The notes below the pieces were generated by a model, which saw only the letters and a list, made by a program, of their open reading frames with translations, did not search any database and was not told the DNA's origin. A stretch of DNA of 64,000 nt from NCBI GenBank assembly GCA_945877235.1, contig CAMCRF010000001.1:477963-541962 (forward strand), read 5' to 3'. Position 1 is the stretch's first letter. Every line of letters starts with the position of its first letter. This document shows, one piece after another, positions 27,436-37,582 of this stretch. This stretch comes from Bordetella parapertussis (lineage in GTDB: Bacteria; Pseudomonadota; Gammaproteobacteria; Burkholderiales; Burkholderiaceae_A). A program made the translations under genes and the position numbers.

Positions 27436-27756
27436 TCAATCGTTTTGCGATGTATCGGGGTCGCTACCGAACAGCATTGGCAGATTGCGGGCGCCGTGCA
27501 GGACACGCTCGATTCGTACCGTGCCATCGAGCACGCGGAAGAAAATCACATAGCTACCCAAAGCAGCCATGCGCAAGCCGGGGGCCAAATCCTCACGGCT
27601 GACGTAGCCCAGCGGAGCGCGGCCGATGCGTTGGCATTGGTCGATCAGTTTGGCGACAAAACGCCGGGCATTGCCCCGGCTGTCCTGGGCGATGTAATCG
27701 CCGATGTCGAGGAGGTCTTGCCGAGACTTCGGCGAGAAGGTGACCGGCGCCATCAA
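27436..27756 (-). CDS. parE: ParE/RelE-family toxin
   Basis: A 106-residue RelE/ParE-superfamily toxin. Diagnostic blocks are FSPKSRQDLLDIGDYIAQDS at the N-terminus, GYVSREDLAPGLRMAALGSY in the middle and VRIERVLHGARNLPMLF near the end. ParE members poison DNA gyrase; RelE members cleave mRNA. The RVLHGARN ending favours the ParE branch. It overlaps its antitoxin by 4 bp. Confidence 0.88.
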   Translation of the reverse strand: MMAPVTFSPKSRQDLLDIGDYIAQDSRGNARRFVAKLIDQCQRIGRAPLGYVSREDLAPGLRMAALGSYVIFFRVLDGTVRIERVLHGARNLPMLFGSDPDTSQND

Positions 27757-28067
27757 GTCGAGCGCTTGCCGCTGGTCTTGGTGGCGGGCTTGCCGTTGGG
27801 TTCCGCGTAACGGGCGGTAAGTTCGGCAAACACGTCCTCGGCCGCGATAGCCGGGCCGCTGTCGATACCTTCCTGAATCGCCGCGCGCAGATCGGCATTC
27901 AGGCGTTGCAGCATCGACTCATAGACTTCGGGTGACAGCAGGTAGGCCGCCGGCCGGTTGTGGTTGAGCACGGCCACGGGTTCCGCGCCCGCCTGTTCGA
28001 GCACTGCCGACGGACTGCGTTTCAGTTCGGTGATGCTGACCGAGCGGGTGGCAAGAACCTGTTCCAT
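27753..28067 (-). CDS. Phd/YefM (StbD)-family antitoxin
   Basis: A 104-residue antitoxin, partner of the ParE-like toxin downstream. The N-terminal VSITELKRSPSAVLEQAG and LNHNRPAAYLLSPEVYESML blocks are classical for the Phd/YefM/StbD fold; the C-terminal tail is disordered and should wrap the toxin. A GCAAGC/GCTTGC dyad lies upstream at 28127-28141. A decayed copy of the N-terminal motif is found at 49873-49941. Confidence 0.88.
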   Translation of the reverse strand: MEQVLATRSVSITELKRSPSAVLEQAGAEPVAVLNHNRPAAYLLSPEVYESMLQRLNADLRAAIQEGIDSGPAIAAEDVFAELTARYAEPNGKPATKTSGKRST

Positions 28068-28217
28068 GGCGTGCCTCGATTCGATTCAAATAAGGTGCTT
28101 TATTGTGGTCGCATTTAGGCGCGAAAGCAAGCGCTGCTTGCGCAGGTAGGGATGTAGTCTCCCCCTAGATTGAGACATTTCTGAAGCGGACTTTTCTGTT
28201 GTTTGGCAGTATTGGGC

Positions 28218-28253
28218 GCAAGGGGGCTGGAATACTTTTTATTGCCTGGCCCA
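28218..28253. repeat. Direct repeat copy B, including the 3' end of the DUF2779 gene
   Basis: Partner of 27393-27428. Within it, the leftward codons for Glu-Trp-Ala-Arg-Gln and the TAA stop of the DUF2779 gene are encoded. The pair suggests the parDE-like module entered by an event that duplicated this 36-bp end. Confidence 0.75.
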
Positions 28254-30251
28254 CTCAAGCCAGGCCTCTAGAATCATGACCATTGCAAAAGTGTCGAGCT
28301 CGCAGTAGCGCAGCAAGGCCTGCTCAATTTGACTTCGCTGCTCAGGTGTTAGGTCTTGGAACTGCAGCCGGGCATACGCCATTGCCGCTGCTCCGCCCTC
28401 GGCCACCTCAACATCCTCCGGAGCCGGCACTTGTCCTAGCATCTCAGCAGCAAGCGTCTTGAGCCGATCATAAGGGTCTCGCAGATTCCCGCTGGGTAGT
28501 TCCTCGATCCAGGCAAAGCCCTGCTGAAAGTTGAGCGATGGAATCTGCTGCCCATAGATGGGCTGGGCGTACTTCTGGCGTAGCAACTGAGAGCTCGCCA
28601 TGACCGCCGGCAAGACTTTCTTGATCGATGTGCGTGCCTTGGTCGACGGATGAAAGTAAGCCCTCCTGGCCATGTCGTTTAGGTCGACCATGGCTCTCGG
28701 CCCAGCAATCGTTACGTCACCCTCTTTGTAGCTCACCACCTCATCGATAAAGCTCACCAGCGCATCAACATCACTGAGGTCGTCACCTTGGAAGAGATCG
28801 CTCGCATAGGGCGAGAGCAGCTGATCTTTGATGTGCCGAAGAATGGTGTTCTCGTGGGCCGCCCACCGAAAGATGGTGCCTTGGTCTAGCGTTAAGGCCC
28901 GGCGCAGAGCGCGAACAAACTTCAGGTTCGGTAGGTCGCCTGGTTCCGCGAAGAGCGCCTGAGACTTATGCTCAATACGGCCGTCCTCATGCATGACATG
29001 GTGCGAGAACTGAAAGGCCACCGACTCATATGGCCGCATGCCCTTAAAAAATGGCAACGCTACGGTGCAGGTCTCGAAGTCGATCATATGGAAAGGCCAG
29101 TGCCACTTACTGCGGGCCGACTCAAAGTAGTCGCTGTTGAAATAAAAACCACCTGCGTCGGACGCCTTGGGAATGCCTCCCACCTGTAGCCACTGCCGCT
29201 CGCTGTTGGACAGCCCGCCACTGCCATCGGATTTAACCTTTAAGTCCTCTTCGGAGACCTGGCTCATGCGCAGTACGCCTTGGTTGAGCAGCTTGTCTTT
29301 TCCTCGGAAGTTCCAGATGTCGAGGACGGTACCTGCCTCAATCTGTTCAATTGTGAGGCTTTCAGCCTGTTGCAGACACTCATGAAAGCCACTGCGCAGC
29401 GCGCCCGGTGCCTGGCCACCGTTGGGCTCGCGGAACTCACAGTGGGCGCAGCCCTTGTGGACCCGCGGGTGAATCTTCTGGTCCGCCGAATAGGACTGAG
29501 CCCAGCGGGCCACTGCCTGGGGCAGGAAGTCCTGCTCACCGCCCTGCCCGCCTGGGTAGACCAGGGGTGTGGCCATGACCAGCTCGATATATTGGTCCAC
29601 TGGGACCAAGGCCAATAGATCGGAGCTGGCGTCTACCAAAGCCCTCGCCTGGGGCAGCGTAATCACCTCGATGGACTCATCGTGGCGAACGATTTTGAAG
29701 CATTGGTTTAGGCCATTGACGGTGGCGATGACACTCTTGTCGGGCATCATGAGAAAGCACTCAACACTGGCCTGAGGCATGGCTTTCGAGACCACGTATT
29801 TCTGAAAGGCCACGTCTTGAATGTAAGGCAGCATGCCACTGGTAATGCCACCCCGAGCGCCCACGATCTCGGGCTCAATCGAGTTGTACGACTTGGCCTT
29901 AACTTCAATGAGCTGCAAGGCATTGCTCTTCTTGACCAAAATGTCTACTCGAACCAACAGGCCCTCATGGGCAAAGGCTGGCTCGAAGAGCACGATGTTG
30001 TCGTGGGAAGAGAGTAGCTCCTGCGTGCGCGCTAGAGCATGGGCATTGCTGCGCTCGGTAACCTCGATGCCGTTCGGATAGCGCATGGTCGCCATCCTGC
30101 CCACCTGAAAGCCCCCTTCAGCGAGGGCTTGCATGAAGCTATCCTCTGCCAAGAGGTTGCGGTAGTTGTCCTTGCCGGTGTAGAAGAGCTTGGTGGGGCA
30201 CTCTACGGCCAGTTTGAACCGGGATTTGGTGAGGTAGCGCAATTGGCTCAT
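28239..30251 (-). CDS. DUF2779 protein: Cas4-like nuclease fused to DEDD-type exonuclease fold
   Basis: A 670-residue protein. The N-terminal half resembles Cas4/RecB-type PD-(D/E)XK nucleases with Fe-S cysteines: C18 (VECPTKLFY), the active site RVDILVKK...LIEVKAK (D103, E116, K118), and CAHC at 268-271. The C-terminal half is the DUF2779 domain with MIDFET (391-394) and YCELDTFAM near the end, as in DEDD exonucleases. Such proteins are found in mobile and defence contexts; the substrate is unknown. It is transcribed divergently from the ankyrin-sigma gene. Confidence 0.82.
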   Translation of the reverse strand: MSQLRYLTKSRFKLAVECPTKLFYTGKDNYRNLLAEDSFMQALAEGGFQVGRMATMRYPNGIEVTERSNAHALARTQELLSSHDNIVLFEPAFAHEGLLVRVDILVKKSNALQLIEVKAKSYNSIEPEIVGARGGITSGMLPYIQDVAFQKYVVSKAMPQASVECFLMMPDKSVIATVNGLNQCFKIVRHDESIEVITLPQARALVDASSDLLALVPVDQYIELVMATPLVYPGGQGGEQDFLPQAVARWAQSYSADQKIHPRVHKGCAHCEFREPNGGQAPGALRSGFHECLQQAESLTIEQIEAGTVLDIWNFRGKDKLLNQGVLRMSQVSEEDLKVKSDGSGGLSNSERQWLQVGGIPKASDAGGFYFNSDYFESARSKWHWPFHMIDFETCTVALPFFKGMRPYESVAFQFSHHVMHEDGRIEHKSQALFAEPGDLPNLKFVRALRRALTLDQGTIFRWAAHENTILRHIKDQLLSPYASDLFQGDDLSDVDALVSFIDEVVSYKEGDVTIAGPRAMVDLNDMARRAYFHPSTKARTSIKKVLPAVMASSQLLRQKYAQPIYGQQIPSLNFQQGFAWIEELPSGNLRDPYDRLKTLAAEMLGQVPAPEDVEVAEGGAAAMAYARLQFQDLTPEQRSQIEQALLRYCELDTFAMVMILEAWLEWARQ

Positions 30252-30634
30252 GAATTGTCAGAATCGAAGATCCAAGGGGCGTTGGTATGCGGTGGGCATA
30301 ACCTCCACGCTTTAGGTTCTTCGCAAGCCGAGTGTAAGAACAATTAACCGTTCCCTTAGTGGTTGCAGTCATTTTGGCTTAAAGAACGCATAGCGTCATT
30401 GACCATAAATGGGGGCAGGTCACACCCTCCTAATCTTTTAGAATATTAGCGTGGAAAGTGTCTAGGATATTGGCAGCGATCCGAGTCACTGAGGCGGAAT
30501 AAAAATTGTGCAAGTGAATTAACACATAAATTCAGCAAATTTTCTATCTCCAAAAACTTGCAAGCATCGATCCAAATAAAACTACGCCAAAGACATAGGG
30601 CTCGCCTAAATAAAGGCAATCAAATTTTCATAGC
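30252..30634. other. AT-rich divergent intergenic region
   Basis: A 383-bp region between the DUF2779 gene and the ankyrin-sigma gene, clearly more AT-rich than its flanks. It has a dyad CTAAT-N10-ATTAG at 30430-30449 and a short GCCT/AGGC hairpin near 30605-30618 close to the sigma start. No convincing -35/-10 pair or Shine-Dalgarno is seen. It probably holds both divergent promoters. Confidence 0.4.
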
Positions 30635-33118
30635 ATGAAAAGCATATTAAACAAGCTATTAAAAATAGCAGCCTCAAATGGCGTTGAGGCAGCGATAAAA
30701 TTACACATTGCAAAAGGTGATGATCTGAATGCCCGTGACGACGCAGGCAATACGCCTCTCATGATTGCGGCGAAAAAAAAACAGACCAACGCGTGCAAAC
30801 TGCTATTGGAAAACGGCGCAGACCCGCTATTATTGGACCGAGAGGGCAAGACTGCAGCCAAGATTGCGTCCGATGCAGGGTCTAGTGAGACCGCCGCACT
30901 CATAAAGTCGTTCTTGTCAGTCCCAGTTAAAGTACAGCTGATTGAACAGGTACCAGACCCATTGTCCTCCTGCACCGCCTTGCAGGCGAGGAATCATCCT
31001 GTCACATCAAGCGACTTCATAACCGATCTTAATCAGGGTCAATTGGATGCGGAATGGAATATCGGGGATTGGGAGCCAGAAAAAGAGGCCCATCCTCCTG
31101 AAGAAAATCCTGAGATTGCGCTCAAGATCAAAGTTCAGCAGAAGGCAATTTCAGAGCATGTAGCAATTGACACCTCGGCAGACTGGGAAAAATTTGATGT
31201 CTCGCTCCCTGAGTCCGCAGAACCCATTTTCAGATCGGCAATTCCGCAGATGCGTTCTGCGATTAGGAGAGTACTGCTGAGAGCCTTACGGGAGGGAAGT
31301 GTTCCAGACTTCCAGATCCAAGAAATAGCGTTGTCGGAATTTGGGATTGAAGATCTTAATCTCTACAATAATATTCGACAGGTCATCAATGACCTAGGTA
31401 GCCAAACGGACGAACGAAATGAATATGGTTCCATATTTAATGACTTCACATTTCAACCGAATGAAGAAGAGACTGACGAGGAAGAGCGAACCTTAAGTAG
31501 TGCACTCGAATATTTAGACAACCTTTCGGGGTCATTAAACGACCCATTACGCCTGTATACGCGTGAAATGGGTAGAGCTGCGCTTCTCTCACGTGAAGGC
31601 GAAATCGAAGTAGCCAAGCGCATCGAAAAAGGTCTGATGGACATGACGGAGGCCATTAGTGCGTCGCCTGCCACCATTGCCGAAATCCTGCGTATGGCGG
31701 GCGAAATCCGTGAGGGCAAGATTGTGGTCTCAATGGTGATCGACGGCTTCTTCAACGCCGACAAGGCCGACAAGGCCCACAAGGCCGACAACCTTATGGC
31801 CGGAGAGGAGTTCGACGAGCTCGACGAACTCGTCGTTGCCGACGAAGACCAAAACCATGGCAACTCTCAAGAGCAGAACCAATATCTTGAGGAACTGAAA
31901 AGCCAGGCCTTGGAACGGCTTGAGAGGATTTCCAATCTTTTCAAACAGTTGCAGAAGGTCTACGAGAATGAGGGCTGCGGAACACTGAACTACGCTAGCG
32001 CTCAGACTGCACTGTCCGAAGAGTTGATGACCATTCGGTTCACTGCTAAAGCCATTGAGAGGATGTGCGACATGGTGTACCTGCAGGTGGACGAAGTACT
32101 CAGGAACGAGCGCGAGCTTCGCAGAATCATCGTGGACAAGTGCGGCTACCCGCATGACCAATTTGTAAATGAATTCAGCGATCGCGATAAGAAGTACTAT
32201 CGAGTCTCTCCGATTTTACCAGACCTCAACTGGGTAGAGGAGCAAGCTGTATCGGGCATGCCTTGGGCTCCCAATATGAGGCGGAATATTTTACAGCTTC
32301 AGAATATTCATAGAAATCTTAACGAATTGCAGCGTCGCGTTGTTATTCCGCTAGATGAACTCAAGAGTATCAAAGAGAGTATTAAGGCTTGTGAGCAAGC
32401 CCTCCGGGATGCCAAGAGAGAAATGGTCGAAGCCAACCTTAGGCTTGTACTGTCGATCGCAAAAAAATACACCAATCGCGGACTGGAATTGCTGGATCTT
32501 CTCCAGGAAGGAAATATTGGCCTGATGAAGGCTGTGGACAAATTTCAATATCGTCGGGGCTACAAGTTCTCGACTTATGCCACATGGTGGATACGTCAAG
32601 CCATCAGCCGCGCTATCGCCGACCAAGCTCGCACCATCCGTATTCCGGTGCACATGATCGAAGCCATAAACAAACTCAATCGGATCTCTAGTCAACACTT
32701 TCGGGAGCACGGGACCAAGGCTGACGTTTCCGCTCTCTCTGATCGGATGGAGATACCTGAGGACAGGGTTAGACAGATCATGAACTTCGATATGGAACCA
32801 ATACCACTGGATACGCTGATCGACACAGAAGAAGATCTGCAGACTGAACTTATTGAAGATAGTTATCGATCAGATTCCATGAATGCCGCGTCGCAGCAAG
32901 AAATTCATAAAATAGTCAAGGAAGCTGTGGATAGTTTGGCACCGAAAGAGGCCCGAATTCTGCGGATGCGGTTTGGATTAGACCTAATAACAGATTACAC
33001 ACTTGAAGAAATCGGACAGGCATTTGGTGTGACAAGAGAACGCGTCAGGCAGATTGAGGCCAAAGCCATGCAAAAGCTAAGGCACCCGTCCCGAAGCGAC
33101 AAGCTCAGAGATCTATAG
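30635..33118 (+). CDS. RpoD-like sigma-70 factor with N-terminal ankyrin repeats (827 aa)
   Basis: A full primary-type sigma factor behind an unusual extension. Residues about 15-93 are ankyrin repeats ([39 protein letters not shown]). Residues about 206-262 resemble sigma region 1.1, region 1.2 starts near 303 ([11 protein letters not shown]), a non-conserved region follows, then region 2 ([20 protein letters not shown]) and region 4 (763-827; [20 protein letters not shown]). The DNA-binding parts are close to housekeeping RpoD, so it should read normal promoters. Four 9-bp repeats encode [12 protein letters not shown] at about residues 375-386. The AT-rich gene ends 10 bp before the GHKL gene, suggesting one operon. 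No Shine-Dalgarno is seen. Confidence 0.9.
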   Translation: MKSILNKLLKIAASNGVEAAIKLHIAKGDDLNARDDAGNTPLMIAAKKKQTNACKLLLENGADPLLLDREGKTAAKIASDAGSSETAALIKSFLSVPVKVQLIEQVPDPLSSCTALQARNHPVTSSDFITDLNQGQLDAEWNIGDWEPEKEAHPPEENPEIALKIKVQQKAISEHVAIDTSADWEKFDVSLPESAEPIFRSAIPQMRSAIRRVLLRALREGSVPDFQIQEIALSEFGIEDLNLYNNIRQVINDLGSQTDERNEYGSIFNDFTFQPNEEETDEEERTLSSALEYLDNLSGSLNDPLRLYTREMGRAALLSREGEIEVAKRIEKGLMDMTEAISASPATIAEILRMAGEIREGKIVVSMVIDGFFNADKADKAHKADNLMAGEEFDELDELVVADEDQNHGNSQEQNQYLEELKSQALERLERISNLFKQLQKVYENEGCGTLNYASAQTALSEELMTIRFTAKAIERMCDMVYLQVDEVLRNERELRRIIVDKCGYPHDQFVNEFSDRDKKYYRVSPILPDLNWVEEQAVSGMPWAPNMRRNILQLQNIHRNLNELQRRVVIPLDELKSIKESIKACEQALRDAKREMVEANLRLVLSIAKKYTNRGLELLDLLQEGNIGLMKAVDKFQYRRGYKFSTYATWWIRQAISRAIADQARTIRIPVHMIEAINKLNRISSQHFREHGTKADVSALSDRMEIPEDRVRQIMNFDMEPIPLDTLIDTEEDLQTELIEDSYRSDSMNAASQQEIHKIVKEAVDSLAPKEARILRMRFGLDLITDYTLEEIGQAFGVTRERVRQIEAKAMQKLRHPSRSDKLRDL
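31758..31793 (+). repeat. Four tandem 9-bp repeats inside the sigma gene
   Basis: Four tandem units of the type GCCGACAAG encode an Asp-Lys-Ala run in the acidic non-conserved region of the ankyrin-sigma protein. Copy number could change by slippage without shifting the frame. Confidence 0.6.
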
Positions 33119-33128
33119 GATTTCGCTG

Positions 33129-34652
33129 ATGAGCGCCTACAAAAAAATTAATCACATAGCTACAAGGAGCGCACCGCCAAGGGCCAGCGCCATGCTGGAA
33201 TCCCTGCGTGGGCTTGGTTACTCGACCGCTGCTGCACTCGCTGACATCGTCGACAACAGCATTTCCGCTGGCGCTACAACAGTGGATATCCAATTCAACT
33301 GGAAAGAGAAGTCGAGCAATATGCATATTCTGGACAACGGGGCCGGGATGAGTGACCAAGAGCTTGAGAGCGCCATGACTCTTGGCGCAAGGAACCCTCT
33401 GGACGCAAGATCAACACACGATCTTGGACGATTTGGTATGGGACTCAAGACTGCCTCGTTTTCTCAATGCAAACGCCTCACGGTTGCATCAAAAAAGAAC
33501 GGCGACACTAGCTGTCTGAGATGGGATCTGGATCTGCTCACAGCCAATCCGGATATGGGATGGGTCCTGATTGAGGGACCAGCACCCGGGTCTGAGGACC
33601 TGCTCGGAAAGTTGGAATTGCTAGACCATGGAACACTCGTGGTTTGGGAGGTACTCGACCGTATCGTAACTGAGAGCTTTACGGTGAATGACTTCCTGAC
33701 CTTAATGGAAGAACAGGTCGAGCGTCACTTAGCTATGGTCTTTCACCGTATGCTCGAAGGACACAATCCCAAACTGCGACTAAATGTTAACGGTAAAGTG
33801 ATCAAGGCATGGGATCCATTCCTGAGTGGCCATCCCGCAAAACCATGGACATCTCCTGTCCAGAGGCACAAAACTTCATGCGGTGACATCGAAGTTCAAT
33901 GCCACGTGCTCCCACACCGGGACAAATTGACAGACGAAGAATTTGACATCAACGGTGGTCCCGCCGGCTGGAACGCTCAGCAGGGTTTTTACGTTTACCG
34001 AAACCAACGGCTTCTAGTCGCTGGTGGATGGCTGGGGCTGGGACAGCCCAGAGCCTGGAACCGGGAAGAGCCCCACAGACTGGCCCGCATTCGACTGGAT
34101 ATACCGAACACGGCCGATGCAGACTGGAAAATTGACGTCAAGAAGTCAGTTGCACGTCCTCCGGTAGCGTTGCGCGCATGGTTGACTAGTATGGCCACAG
34201 ACACTCGAGAACGTGCACGCCGGGTCTTTGCCTACCGGGGAAGCCCAAACAGCGTCATTTCGGGTAAACCAATAGAGCAAGCCTGGAGGGTTGAGCGTAC
34301 GTCCAAGGGAATTCACTACAAAATCGACGAGGCACATCCGAGCATTGCAGCGGTTTTTGATGACGCCACCCCCACCCAGAGGGATCTGATAAGCACAATG
34401 CTCAGGGTCATAGAAGAGACCGTTCCTGTTCAGAAAATCTGGCTTGACACCGCAGCCCAAAAGGAGACGCCCGTCACAAGCTTCGGTTCCAGCTCTGACG
34501 AGGCTGTTCTGAAGGTAATAAAAACTTTGTTCAGGAATCTGGTGATCCGAAAGGGCATGGACATCGAGGATGCAAAGTCGAGACTGGCCTGCACAGATCC
34601 TTTTCAGAATTTCCCTCATCTGATTGCACAGCTTTCCGTACCGGAACCCTGA
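33129..34652 (+). CDS. GHKL (MutL/MORC-like) ATPase of the restriction-modification operon
   Basis: A 507-residue ATPase with the Bergerat fold: N-box LADIVDNSISAGA (38-48), G1 DNGAGM (69-74) and G2 GRFGMGLKTASF (100-111). The second half should be an S5-like and C-terminal region. Iyer, Abhiman and Aravind (2008) described such MutL-homologue ATPases in operons with Z1 helicase, PD-(D/E)XK, AIPR and m5C methylase and linked them to eukaryotic MORC proteins. All those partners follow here. Confidence 0.88.
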   Translation: MSAYKKINHIATRSAPPRASAMLESLRGLGYSTAAALADIVDNSISAGATTVDIQFNWKEKSSNMHILDNGAGMSDQELESAMTLGARNPLDARSTHDLGRFGMGLKTASFSQCKRLTVASKKNGDTSCLRWDLDLLTANPDMGWVLIEGPAPGSEDLLGKLELLDHGTLVVWEVLDRIVTESFTVNDFLTLMEEQVERHLAMVFHRMLEGHNPKLRLNVNGKVIKAWDPFLSGHPAKPWTSPVQRHKTSCGDIEVQCHVLPHRDKLTDEEFDINGGPAGWNAQQGFYVYRNQRLLVAGGWLGLGQPRAWNREEPHRLARIRLDIPNTADADWKIDVKKSVARPPVALRAWLTSMATDTRERARRVFAYRGSPNSVISGKPIEQAWRVERTSKGIHYKIDEAHPSIAAVFDDATPTQRDLISTMLRVIEETVPVQKIWLDTAAQKETPVTSFGSSSDEAVLKVIKTLFRNLVIRKGMDIEDAKSRLACTDPFQNFPHLIAQLSVPEP

Positions 34653-34684
34653 ATGAGATGTGTCAGCCCAAATTGGAATAGCGC

Positions 34685-37582
34685 ATGAGCGAATTTAACC
34701 GACCGACAAGCACCGTCATCAGTAATGCACAGAACCTGCTGATGGAGCAAGCTAGCCAGAACCCAACCGCTTCACTGATCAAGGAAATGGTTGAGCTTGC
34801 TGCTTCCATTATGCCCCGGCGCGAAGATGAACCCATTGATATCGATGGTGCCGTTGCTGAGCTGATCCGTCGTTACAGCATATGGATTGGCAAGAACTCC
34901 ACAATCTCCGATGACAGTGATCACGAAACCTGGCTTGGGTCTTCCCGAAAAAAGGGCTGGCGATACTGGCCAAGGTACAGGGACATGCTGGAGCGGAGAA
35001 TGCCTCCTGCCGCCATAGATGCACTGGAAGTCTCTACAGACGAAGTGCTTGGCCTTCTTGAGGATCCCAACCGAAGTGGATTTTGGGACAGGCGTGGGTT
35101 GGTGGTGGGGCACGTGCAATCGGGAAAAACCGCCAACTACACGGGACTGATCTGTAAAGCGGCTGACGCAGGCTACAAGATCATCATCATCTTGGCAGGT
35201 CTCCACAACAACCTACGAGCCCAAACCCAGATTCGACTCGAGGAAGGGTTTCTGGGCTACGAAACTTCCGCCAACAACGATGTCGTCAAATTCATCGGGG
35301 TAGGCGAAATGGGACGTGATCTGGAGATCAAGCCCAATTGCGCCACCAACCGAACTGAAAACGGCGACTTCAGTACAAACGTCGCGAACCACCTCGCCAT
35401 CACCCCAGAAGAACGCCCTTGGCTATTCGTCGTCAAAAAGAACAAAACCGTCCTTAATCGCCTTCTGACATGGATCAAGAACCATGTCGCCGATGCCAGT
35501 GATAACGATACCGGGCTCAAATTCGTTAGCAATCTCCCTCTGCTTCTGATTGATGATGAAGCGGATAACGGCTCAGTAGATACCGGGGAGCAAACATTTG
35601 ACTCCGAAGGTAACCCGGATCCGGATCACGAGCCCAAGGCTATCAACAGTCGAATCCGAAAGATCCTGCACAGCTTTGCAAAGTCAGCCTATGTCGGGTA
35701 CACGGCTACGCCGTTCGCTAACGTGTTTATCCATAGACAAGGGAAAACCAGTGATGAGGGACCGGACCTATTTCCCAAATCATTCATCATCAATCTCGCA
35801 GCTCCGTCCAATTATGTCGGTCCTACTCGCATCTTTGGTCTAAAAGATGTCGATGGAAGAACCGGAGGGCTTCCGCTCATGCGCGTGTTCAAGGACCACA
35901 TGAGCGAAGATCGCCAATCAGGCTGGATGCCAGAAAAGCATGACAAGCATCATCAACCTCTCTATCTAGGGGTAGACGCTCTGCCCCCGTCTCTTAAGAG
36001 CGCAATTCAGTCCTTTGTCCTCGCCTGCACCTCCCGCGAGCTGCGCAGCCAGGGTAGCGAGCATTCATCGATGCTGATTCACGTTACCCGCTATATCCAG
36101 GTTCAGCAAGATGTTCACAGACAGGTAAAGGAATATGTCTCAGACCTTCGCAGACGAATTACCTTTGCCGTTGAGGACACCGAGCCGTTGGAACAGCTGC
36201 GCAAGCTCTGGGAGGAAGATTTCTCGCCTACCCGCACAGCTGTGATCGAGAGATTGGTTGAATCTGAAACTCAACCGCCTGATTATCACTGGGAAGAAAT
36301 CAGACAGAAGCTGGGAGATGTTCTGTCCGATATTGAAGTCCGAATGATCAACGGTAAAGCTAAGGACGTGCTTGATTACGCAACTCCCGGCACCAAGGGA
36401 CTGAGAGTAATCGCCGTTGGCGGTGACAAACTCGCCCGGGGTCTGACACTTGAAGGCCTTTGCACCAGTTACTTCGTCCGTACATCAAAAATGTACGATA
36501 CCCTCATGCAAATGGGGCGATGGTTCGGGTACCGCCCTGGCTATCTGGATCTTTGCCGCCTGTACACAACAGACGATCTGATCGAATGGTTCCAACACAT
36601 TGCTGACGCATCCGAGGAACTGCGCGATGAATTCGAAGCTATGAAAGACAGTGGTGCCACTCCCAAAGATTATGGTCTAAGGGTCCAGTCCCATCCCGTC
36701 CTGCTTGTCACATCACCTTTGAAGATGCGCACTGCCAAGGATTTGCAACTCTCCTTCAGCGGCGAAATCCTAGAGACTGTGGCACTTTATAGCTCGCCTG
36801 AAATCCTTTCCAAGAACTTGGATGCAACCACAAGACTTCTCCAAGCATGTGGCTATCCGCAGGAGTCACCCGAAATCATCAGGCTACGGGAAGGAAAGCC
36901 CAAAAAATGGAACGGACATCTCTGGAGCAACGTGTCCAGCGAAGCTATCGCAGACTTCTTTGATGCCTACGTCACCCATCCGGCAGCGCGCAAGGTTAAT
37001 AGCCCCCTGATCCGGGATTTCATACAGTCCATGGCCAAGGTCGGTCAATTGACCTCGTGGACAGTCTACCTGGCCGACGGTGGTGCGGGAGCCCCCTACC
37101 AGTTCACCGGTGGGCCCAGGGTTGATCGCATGATCAAGCGGAAGGCGGACGAGTCACGCAGCGACCGCTATGCGATTGGCCGTCCCGTGTCCCCGCCAGA
37201 TGAATCCATCGACCTTGATGGGCCTGCTTGGGACGCTGCCTTGGCTTTGACTCTGAGAAACTGGAATCCAGACGCAGCCAGAGTCAAGGATGGTAAAAAG
37301 CCAGACGCACCCGCAACACCTAATGGGCTGGCTATCCGACACATCAGAGGCATGGGCGCTCCAGAATTGGGAATACAGGCGACCCCTGAGAGGGGCTTGC
37401 TGATCCTGTACCCATTAGACCCGGATCAGGCCGAATTTGGCCCTGGCTTTGGTGGCTGGAAAAAGCCCGTCATTGCATTTGGCATCAGCTTCCCTGCAAG
37501 CGATGCCGGGGTGAAAGTCAAATATGCAGTCGATCATTTAACCCAAGCACAATGGGCTCAGGAATATGGCCAGGTTGATTGA
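34685..37582 (+). CDS. Z1-domain superfamily II helicase/ATPase (965 aa)
   Basis: The motor of the operon. Visible motifs are Walker A GHVQSGKTANYTG (142-154), Walker B LLLIDDEADNGS (286-297), motif III VGYTATPFANVFI (337-349), and C-terminal helicase-lobe motifs GGDKLARGLTLEG (near 578) and QMGRWFGYRPGY (near 608). Length and motif order fit Z1 proteins. Known members always accompany the MutL-like ATPase and nuclease; DNA translocation by this protein is inferred. It overlaps the nuclease gene by 17 bp. Confidence 0.9.
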   Translation: MSEFNRPTSTVISNAQNLLMEQASQNPTASLIKEMVELAASIMPRREDEPIDIDGAVAELIRRYSIWIGKNSTISDDSDHETWLGSSRKKGWRYWPRYRDMLERRMPPAAIDALEVSTDEVLGLLEDPNRSGFWDRRGLVVGHVQSGKTANYTGLICKAADAGYKIIIILAGLHNNLRAQTQIRLEEGFLGYETSANNDVVKFIGVGEMGRDLEIKPNCATNRTENGDFSTNVANHLAITPEERPWLFVVKKNKTVLNRLLTWIKNHVADASDNDTGLKFVSNLPLLLIDDEADNGSVDTGEQTFDSEGNPDPDHEPKAINSRIRKILHSFAKSAYVGYTATPFANVFIHRQGKTSDEGPDLFPKSFIINLAAPSNYVGPTRIFGLKDVDGRTGGLPLMRVFKDHMSEDRQSGWMPEKHDKHHQPLYLGVDALPPSLKSAIQSFVLACTSRELRSQGSEHSSMLIHVTRYIQVQQDVHRQVKEYVSDLRRRITFAVEDTEPLEQLRKLWEEDFSPTRTAVIERLVESETQPPDYHWEEIRQKLGDVLSDIEVRMINGKAKDVLDYATPGTKGLRVIAVGGDKLARGLTLEGLCTSYFVRTSKMYDTLMQMGRWFGYRPGYLDLCRLYTTDDLIEWFQHIADASEELRDEFEAMKDSGATPKDYGLRVQSHPVLLVTSPLKMRTAKDLQLSFSGEILETVALYSSPEILSKNLDATTRLLQACGYPQESPEIIRLREGKPKKWNGHLWSNVSSEAIADFFDAYVTHPAARKVNSPLIRDFIQSMAKVGQLTSWTVYLADGGAGAPYQFTGGPRVDRMIKRKADESRSDRYAIGRPVSPPDESIDLDGPAWDAALALTLRNWNPDAARVKDGKKPDAPATPNGLAIRHIRGMGAPELGIQATPERGLLILYPLDPDQAEFGPGFGGWKKPVIAFGISFPASDAGVKVKYAVDHLTQAQWAQEYGQVD

